In this document: positions 56,461 through 64,000 of the stretch, one piece after another
Layout of the letters: every line of letters begins with the position of its first letter
Position numbering within the stretch: position 1 is the first letter of the stretch
NCBI RefSeq assembly: GCF_032854445.1
Contig: NC_088305.1
Span: 32,513,645 to 32,577,644, forward strand
Direction: 5' to 3'
DNA: 64,000 bases
From: Liolophura sinensis
Taxonomy: Eukaryota; Mollusca; Polyplacophora; Chitonida; Chitonidae
The notes under the pieces: generated by a model
Seen by the model: only the letters and a program-made list of their open reading frames with translations
What the model was told of the DNA's origin: nothing
The model's database searches: none
Translations under genes and position numbers: made by a program

Positions 56461-57477
56461 CCATTCCACTAAGGCTTTCCACTTAAGGAACGTAGCTCTT
56501 AACTCGATCAACACCAAGGGTTGGGAGAGTTACGGAGAGAAACTGCTTCTAATGTGGCGGATCGTCGGCAAGGAACATTTAACGCATCTTCACACGTGCA
56601 TTGAAACTTCATGGACGTAAATCGATGTCAACCGAGAGGGCCCCATAATCAACTAACCTGTTCGGAGGCTCGCCGAACCACAAGCGATCCATGACAACCG
56701 CACAAAATCACAAAATAAATACATTTTCAGACACTACACACACTGTGGCCGTAAAACCGTCTGTCATCGTTTTAACCACTTGCAAGAACGTTCGAGATTG
56801 AAGCGAAAAGCGCGATCTGACGTCAGGTTGAGGGAACCAGTCAAATGGGCGACTAGACTTGACTAGTGTTATTATAATGACTGTCCTAGGTATTATCTCC
56901 CTTCAACGACCATATCTTTTCTGCATTTACATCGATCACGCGACTATCAGAACGAGATAGCGGTAAAGTAGATGTGCTGTCTGAAAATGTGCTGTTTTTT
57001 CGTGAATTTGTGCGGTTGTCCTGGTTCGCGTTTGGTTCGGCGAGACTCAGAAAAGAACAATTAATTATGAGGACCACTCGGATGACATTTATTTACACCC
57101 GGGAAGTTTAAATGCGAGTTTTAATGTGAAGATGTGCTAAATGCTTACAGCCGTCGATCCGACACATTCGAAGTAGCCCTCTCCGTAACTCCCAAATTAC
57201 CAAACAACGTTCACCAAAAGTCACCAAAGAAAAAAAATTCCATATAAAGTAACGAATAAGACGGAATCCTGTAAAGAGAAGCAGCCAACAGCTTCCAGTG
57301 ATGATGGAAAAACGTGTGCACCATCCTTTTCATAAATTATCGTTAATCAAAATACGTATCTCGGCTGAGCTTCAATTACAAGTGTTCATACATCCAGCAT
57401 AGCTATATATTTGATATATATTGCTATTAAATTAAGGATAATTTAAGATATCAAGGCTGAAACTATCCCTCTTGTCG
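56461..57477. other. P450 intron, unique sequence
   Basis: No exon, array or element end recognised. Confidence 0.35.
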
Positions 57478-57478
57478 T

Positions 57479-57742
57479 GGGGGCGTCCGTGGCCGAAGGG
57501 TAGCACGCCAGCACCGCGCAATGACCCACGAGCCTCTCACCCATGCAGTCACTGTGAGATCAAGTTAAGCTCATGCTGGCTTCCTCTATGACCGTACGTG
57601 GGAAGGTCTGCATCAACCCGCGAATGGTCATGTGTTTCCACCGGGCTCTGTCCCGTTTCCTCCCACCGTAGTGCTGGTCGCCGGCGTATAAGTGAAATGT
57701 TCTTGAGTATAGCGTACAAAACCACATAAACAAATCAAATGA
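57479..57742 (+). mobile_element. SINE, full-length
   Basis: Head 'gggcgtccgtggccgaaggg' and 'tagcacgccagcaccgcg' with B-box-like 'gtgagatcaagttaagc', body 'cgtacgtgggaaggtctgca', tail 'gaaatgttcttgagtatagc' and 'aacaaatcaaat'. About 264 bp. Confidence 0.88.
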
Positions 57743-57839
57743 AAAGTGAAGTCGGCGTGACAGGAAACTCGGACACACTTATGACTTTGAACGTGAAAAT
57801 TAAAACTAAATCTAAAAAACAGCCGGGGAACACTTAAAA

Positions 57840-57950
57840 GAAGGCTCTGCTTGGTTTCCACCCACCATAATGCTGACCGCCGTCGTATAAGCGAAATGTT
57901 CTTGAATACGGCGTAAAACACCAATCAAATAAATAAATTAATTAATTAAT
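57840..57950 (+). mobile_element. SINE, 5'-truncated, abutting the 45-bp array
   Basis: 'ataatgctgaccgccgtcgt', 'gaaatgttcttgaatacggc', 'aaaacaccaatcaaataaat' and an (AATT)n tail. The first unit of the 45-bp array starts immediately after it. Confidence 0.88.
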
Positions 57951-60420
57951 GTCGTCGCTGCTCTGGTGTTGCACTAATTTGCTGTACATCATACTGTAGT
58001 CGCTGCTCTGGTGTTGCGCTAATACGCTGTCCATCATACTGTTGTCGCTGCTCTGGTGTTGCACTAATATGTTGTACATCATACTGTAGTCGCTGCTCTG
58101 GTGTTGCACTAATATGCTGTACATCATACTGTCGTCGCTGCTCTGGTGTTGCACTAATATGCTGTACATCATACTGTCGTCGCTGCTCTGGTGTTGCACT
58201 AATATGCTGTACATCATACTGTCGTCGCTGCTCTGGTGTTGCACTAATATGCTGTACATCATACTGTCGTCGCTGCTCTGGTGTTGCACTAATATGCTGT
58301 ACATCATACTGTCGTCCCTGCTCTGGTGTTGCACTAATATGCTGTACATCATACTGTCGTCGCTGCTCTGGTAATGCACTAATATACCATGCATCTTAAT
58401 GTCGTCGCTGCTCTGGTGTTGCACTAATATATTGTACATCATACTGTCGTCGCTGCTCTGGTGTTGCACTAATATGTTGTGTATCTTAATGTCGTCGCTG
58501 CTCTGGTGTTGCAATAATATGCTGTAAATCTTAATGTCTTCGCTGTTCTAGTGTTGCACTAATACACTGTACATCATACTGTTGTCGCTGCTCTGGTAAT
58601 GCACTAATATGCCATGCATCTTAATGTCGTCGCTGCTCTGGTGTTGCACTAATACGCTGTCCACCATACTGTCTTCGCTGCTCTGGTGTTGCACTAATAT
58701 ATTGTACATCATACTGTCTTCGCTGCTCTGGTGTTGCACTAATACGCTGTCCATCATACTGTCTTCGCTGCTCTGGTGTTGCACTAAAACGCTGTCCATC
58801 ATACTGTCTTCGCTGCTCTGGTGTTGCACTAAAATGCTATACATCACACTGTCGTCGCTGCTCTGGTGTTGCACTAATATGCTGTACATTATACTCTCTT
58901 CGCTGCTCTGGTGTTGCACTAATATGCTATACATCACACTGTCGTCGCTGCTCTGGTGTTGCACTAATATGCTATACATCACACTGTCGTCGCTGCTCTG
59001 GTGTTGCACTAATATGCTATACATCACACTGTCGTCGCTGCTCTGGTGTTGCACTAATATGCTATACATCACACTGTCGTCGCTGCTCTGGTGTTGCACT
59101 AATATGCTATACATCACACTGTCGTCGCTGCTCTGGTGTTGCACTACAATGCTATACATCATACTGTCGTCGCTGCTCTGGTGTTGCACTAATATGCTGT
59201 CCATCATACTGTCGTCGCTGCTCTGGTGTTGCACTAATACGCTGTCCATCATACTGTCTTCGCTGCTCTGGTGTTGCACTAATACGCTGTCCATCATACT
59301 GTCTTCGCTGCTCTGGTGTTGCACTAAAATGCTATACATCACACTGTCGTCGCTGCTCTGGTGTTGCACTAATATGCTGTACATTATACTGTGTTCGCTG
59401 CTCTGGTGTTGCACTAATATGCTATACATCACACTGTCGTCGCTGCTCTGGTGTTGCACTAATATGCTATACATCACACTGTCGTCGCTGCTCTGGTGTT
59501 GCACTAATATGCTATACATCACACTGTCGTCGCTGCTCTGGTGTTGCACTAATATGCTATACATCACACTGTCGTCGCTGCTCTGGTGTTGCACTAATAT
59601 GCTGTACATCACACTGTCGTCGCTGCTCTGGTGTTGCACTACAATGCTATACATCATACTGTCGTCGCTGCTCTGGTGTTGCACTAATATGCTGTGCATC
59701 ATACTGTCGTCGCTGCTCTGGTGTTGCACTAATACGCTGTCCATCATACTGTCTTCGCTGCTCTGGTAATGCACTAATATGCCATGCATCTTAATGTCGT
59801 CGCTGCTCTGGTGTTGCACTACAATGCTATACATCACACTGTCGTCGCTGCTCTGGTGTTGCACTAATATGCTGTACATCATACTGTCGTCGCTGCTCTG
59901 GTGTTGCACTAATACGCTGTCCATCATACTGTCTTCGCTGCTCTGGTAATGCACTAATATGCCATGCATTTTAATGTCGTCGCTGCTCTGGTGTTGCACT
60001 AATATGCTGTACATCATACTGTCTTCGCTGCTCTGGTAATGCACTAATATGCCATGCATCTTAATGTCGTCGCTGCTCTGGTGTTGCACTAATATGCTGT
60101 ACATCATACTGTCGTCGCTGCTCTGGTGTTGCACTAATACGCTGTCCATCATACTGTCGTCGCTGCTCTGGTGTTGCACTGATATGCTGTACATCATACT
60201 GTTGTCGCTGCTCTGGTAATGCACTAATATGCCATGCATCTTAATGTCGTCGCTGCTCTGGTGTTGCACTACAATGCTATATATCACACTGTCGTCGCTG
60301 CACTGGTGTTGCACTAATATGCCATGCATCTTAATGTCGTCGCTGCTCTGGTGTTGCACTAATATGCTGTACAACTTACTGTCGTCGCTGATCTGGCATT
60401 GCACTATCATGCTGTATATC
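57951..60420. repeat. 45-bp minisatellite, about 55 copies
   Basis: The unit is 45 bp: 'gtcgtcgctgctctggtgtt' then 'gcactaatatgctgtacatc' and 'atact'. Variant blocks recur in order (for example the 'taatgcactaatatgccatg' form), indicating multi-unit duplications. Because 45 is divisible by 3, frames of up to 620 codons run through it (15-residue period QHQSSDDSMMYSILV on the minus strand) and of 386 codons on the plus strand; openness on both strands argues that this reflects the period. The whole unit aligns to the internal part of the dispersed repeat (40220-40365, 41995-42118). Confidence 0.95.
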
Positions 60421-60424
60421 TTAG

Positions 60425-61035
60425 GTGTTTAAACATTTCACAATACCTGTTAGTGGTTTGAACGAGTTCTATTCTTTTTGTATTCTTTTAATTCTCTGAA
60501 GAATTACATTATTTTTGGAACGGATGTATAACAAAAGCCAGATATATCGTTTCTGTTAATCATTATTAGGACAACACCTTTATTAGATTCAAACGGCAGT
60601 CTCTGACGTTTAAACAGTTACGTACTGATCCCTATCCATCTTTCACACAGTTTACGTAATTTCCACCCACTTCTTTCACTCCCCACACCCCACAATGCTC
60701 AAGAGGATTAAAAGAGACGTTTTGCCTATCTTGAATCATAAGTTGTTTAGACGTCACTGGTGTAGAATACCTCAGAATCCTGAATTTCCATATCAATCAA
60801 TCTATATTTCGACTGCCATGTTTGTGCCATCACTAAGAAATGATTGTCCCTCTACTCCAGTTAAAACTCCAGAAGATTAAAAGTAGAACGTCACTACGTA
60901 CTCTCAATAACGACTGTGTGGGTTAAAATTGACACATCCACACTAACATGTCATTGCGAAGGCGCTACACAATTACACAGCATTATGTGGATATCCCTTT
61001 TCGTCACAATAATATGCCCCACTCATACACATTAT
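60425..61035. other. Unique non-coding sequence
   Basis: No exon or repeat recognised between the 45-bp array and the next SINE. Confidence 0.35.
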
Positions 61036-61037
61036 TT

Positions 61038-61303
61038 TCGGGACCTCCGCGGCCTCGTGGGTTTGCACGCTAGCACGGTGCAATCACCCAGAAGCCTCCC
61101 ACTAATGCATTTACTGTGAGTTCAAATCCAGATTATTCTGGGATCCTCTCGGGCCGTGCCTGGGAAGGTCTTCCAGTAATCTGGCGATAGACGTGGGTTT
61201 CCCCTTGGCTCTGCCCGGTTTCTTTTCATCATAGTGCTGGCCGCCGTCGTATAAGTGAAATAGTCTTGCGTAAAACATCAATCAAATAAATAAGTAAATA
61301 CAG
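61038..61303 (+). mobile_element. SINE, full-length
   Basis: Head 'gggacctccgcggcctcgtg' and 'tttgcacgctagcacggtg', B-box-like 'gtgagttcaaatccaga', body 'tgcctgggaaggtcttccag', tail 'ctggccgccgtcgtataagt' and 'acatcaatcaaataaataag'. Part of the terminal 'gagtacgg' block is missing. Confidence 0.87.
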
Positions 61304-61478
61304 CTTAGATTCGGAGACTTAATTGGACACAAAATATTACACCATTTGCCTCACTATTGTCCACAATGTGAAGAGCCATATTAATTGGTTGTCGATGAGC
61401 AATTTCTTTAGGATGTATGGCTTTAGTGTTAGAACAGGGTGTATGTTTACAATGTATGGCTTTAAGGTCATCAACAGT

Positions 61479-61590
61479 TAGAGTAAAACCCTGACTGAAG
61501 TAAATTGACAGGAGGCCTTATTTCACCGGTTGTGTTGTTCACCTTATTTCACCGATTGTGTGCGACCATTTGCTGGACGTCTAATTATTT
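61479..61590 (+). repeat. Dispersed repeat, copy 7
   Basis: 'accctgactgaagtaaattg', 'acaggaggccttatttcacc' and 'gtgtgcgaccatttgctgga', with an internal duplication of 'ccttatttcaccg'. Confidence 0.7.
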
Positions 61591-61766
61591 TTTTACAGTT
61601 TCATATACTGTTTGATGCCAGAGATCATTATACGTAAATATTATCCTCAACATAGTTTTGACTTATTTCAGCTTCGTATTTGAATGTTAGTTGCAAATTA
61701 AACCATCTCCACAAGATTACATTTGTAATAGAATAAAAAGGAGCATGTTTCATAACTTACCTATCT

Positions 61767-61928
61767 CATGCTGGCCTCCTCTCAGGTCGGACGTTTGAAG
61801 GGCTGTCAGAAATCTGTCGATTGTCGTGGGCTCAGTTTCTGCACAGCTTCCGCTTACCATAAATGGCCGCCGAGGTATGTGAAATATTCTTGAGTACGGC
61901 GGACAATCGCCACAAAAAGAAATAAAAC
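61767..61928 (+). mobile_element. SINE, diverged
   Basis: 'ctcatgctggcctcctctca', 'atggccgccgaggtatgtga' and 'aatattcttgagtacggcgg' with a degraded tail. Confidence 0.75.
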
Positions 61929-61929
61929 A

Positions 61930-64000
61930 TAACTTCCTACAAGAAAACTATGACCCCATCTAGCCGTGCAATGGAAGACAGTTTCACCCACAAGTTCATC
62001 ACTTACTGAACAAAGCTTTCTTAAACGTTATTTAAACAAACTGAGCATTAAAACTTCAAAAATCCACTGTGTTCGAATGGAGCTAACGACGTATCCGGCA
62101 AAAGGATGTGATTTCTCAGATTTCTGCACGCTCCTCGCGTAAATGAGACATTCGTACTATAAGTGAACCATTTTTGAATACGGCTTCATGAATCATAATG
62201 GGGAGGCGTCATATATTTAATCCCGTGGGGTGACGCTAGTGTGAAGCAGAACCTCAAGCCACTCTTATGAATGCATTGTAGCGTAACGTCTACACCGTTA
62301 CAAAATACTTGTTTCTATTGTAACGTCGTATTGTCTTTAATGTGACTTCATCATGATGGGCTGGGAAAGGAACATTTCACGTCAACAGAATGACGTCAAG
62401 GTCCTGCTGCAGCGGGAGGTTGCCATTATTTTAACACCCTATTACCGCATTACTGCAATGGCTTGAAACTTGCTGAGACGCTTTTTACGATAAGTTACAT
62501 CATTGACGGGCGGGGCTCTGATGGTCAAGAAGAGTAATGGTTTGAATCTATACGTCGAAACAGAAAAAGTCGAAACGTCGAAAAGTACAATAATAGGACG
62601 GAATCATGCTGAGAATCATGTAATCAGTTTTCACTGATGTTGGAAAGACTTAAGGTATGTTCTTGGGGACTGAATGAAATCAGTATTTCAAATCTTGTAC
62701 TATGCTAAAATACCAGTTGTCGATAATAAAATATGTATCCAACGCGAAGATTTAATTCAACACGATGAATAGAGCGCCTTAGACCCGGATTAAGCGGAAC
62801 AAGACATTCTCATGAAGTGCCACAGATCATGCTTTTAAACTCGTAACACTTGGCAAATTAAACCAGCTTGTAGCCCAATTGGCAGAAAGCCCACAAATCC
62901 TTATATTTTAGGCTGATTTATTTCATTTGAGTACGTGTGACCAAATCATGTTGTCAGCCATGAACTACATTGATTAAAAGGTCACCGCCATCTTGAACCA
63001 GATGGTCTATAAATAACATATGGTGAATGACCTATAGGTTGTTACTATTAGCATGGATTTTGACATTTTGTAAATAAGTCATATAACGGTCATGTGAGAA
63101 TAGTTATTTCTGACCTATACGTAATCACTGCAATGATGACGGATAGACCCGCTCCGCATTTTTTGCGTAATGGACAGTTAAGGTTTTTGGAGGACCAACA
63201 AAGCTTCAGGAAAGATCGACGGAATGCAACGCAGATTATGTTAATGTTTTGTCCAATTTACAGACGTTTAAGTTGAATATTTGGGATATTTGTTTTGAAC
63301 AAGGTGTATAGTGTATTGGTTAAGAGATAGGCGTAACGTTTTAGCACATATATTGAAAATTACACCGAAAAGTGCGTCCCGGCCTGAATCCTTGTTGCAG
63401 GTAAATTAAGTGTCGTTCTATTTGATACATCGTTAATAGTAAGGTAATTCGAGCTTTTGTTTTTTAATACAGCTTGAACATAAGCGTTCCTAATCGTAAG
63501 TAAGTGTACCTGAGAGTTCCAGATCGTATCTGATCACTCCTGAATGCCAATGATTACAACGCATTACCCATCTGTATGCCAGTCTGTATAACTTAACCTA
63601 CCTCCTGTGTGATAGTGCAGTAAGCATTCTACGTAGCGTTATAAATGATGGGGTAACAAAGGCATGTATCCGTGTACAAGATTCCAATGGCCAATTGTGT
63701 TGAATTTATCGCCTGCAAGCACAAACCCTCAGATATCCACGAAATCCGTCATGCAACTGTTCAGCACAAAACCTGGAAGTACCCACTTTCCAGAAACAAA
63801 AGTCTGAACACGTCCAAAACTTTAGAAAGTGTGTCAAAGACACCCAAAACTTCCGATTTAGGTACAGAGAAAGTTCAGCTCCACATCGGATTAAAGTACA
63901 CTCCGGACTCCCTACAGGCCACTGTCCCTACTATGTCTTCATACGAAAAGACTGGTAAACACTTCCTTCTTGTAACAAAGCCTTTGGTCAAGGGCCTGTC
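61930..64000. other. Unique sequence to the right edge
   Basis: No convincing exon, including no further P450 exon, and no tandem array. A short decayed SINE tail ('agtgaaccatttttgaatac') lies at about 62162-62185. Confidence 0.4.

Noticed and set aside
58548-60410. A 620-codon minus-strand frame with a 15-residue period
   Set aside because: The period (45 bp) is a multiple of 3 and the unit has no stop in this frame; the plus strand is also open for 386 codons. There is no start context, splice support or unique sequence, so it is an artefact of the minisatellite.

Overview
The window is eukaryotic and reads as a lophotrochozoan, most likely mollusc, nuclear genome. The genes are interrupted by GT-AG introns. 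More than fifteen copies of tRNA-type SINEs of the kind common in molluscs are present, ending in a shared tail (gtgaaatattcttgagtacgg) and an AATAAATA run. There is also a galaxin-like secreted protein, several Tc1-like transposons and a very high load of minisatellites. No virus-derived or LTR element was recognised.

Layout. 1-5.8 kb: three related minisatellite subtypes, which run into a small minus-strand exon (5806-5929) of an unidentified gene. 7.2-8.8 kb: a decayed Tc1-like transposon. 10.4-27.6 kb (+): a complete CNOT9 (RCD1/RQCD1) gene in nine coding exons, encoding 311 aa of the CCR4-NOT deadenylase complex; its introns are full of SINEs and tandem arrays. 29.9-31.7 kb: a 42-bp minisatellite and a decayed LINE endonuclease fragment. 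33.0-39.4 kb (+): a three-exon MFS transporter of the MFSD4/NaGLT1 group with a long N-terminal extension. 39.4-43.1 kb: non-coding, with copies of an unnamed dispersed repeat. 43.2-48.7 kb: a 29-bp TA-rich minisatellite broken up by three Tc1-like elements and one further insertion. 49.6-51.8 kb (-): a two-exon, 482-aa secreted galaxin-like protein with its own TATA box. 55.8-56.4 kb (+): the first exon of a clan-2-like cytochrome P450 whose other exons are not visible here. 58-60.4 kb: a 45-bp minisatellite. 61-64 kb: SINEs and otherwise featureless sequence.

The most unusual signal is a recurring pattern rather than a gene. Three separate introns carry minisatellites whose repeat unit is a copy of the neighbouring exon-intron junction. 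CNOT9 intron 3 holds about 30 copies of the 3' splice site plus the first ~23 bp of exon 4. CNOT9 intron 8 holds about ten copies of the last ~32 bp of exon 8 plus its 5' splice site. The ~5.8 kb array at the start of the window is built from the end and 5' splice site of the orphan exon at 5806-5929. The true junction sits at the edge of each array, so a spliceosome would meet long rows of near-copies of a real splice site. A fourth array (45 bp, 58-60.4 kb) appears to have been seeded from an internal segment of the dispersed repeat rather than from an exon.

The genes show no obvious functional link to one another: mRNA decay, solute transport, extracellular matrix or biomineralisation, and a monooxygenase.
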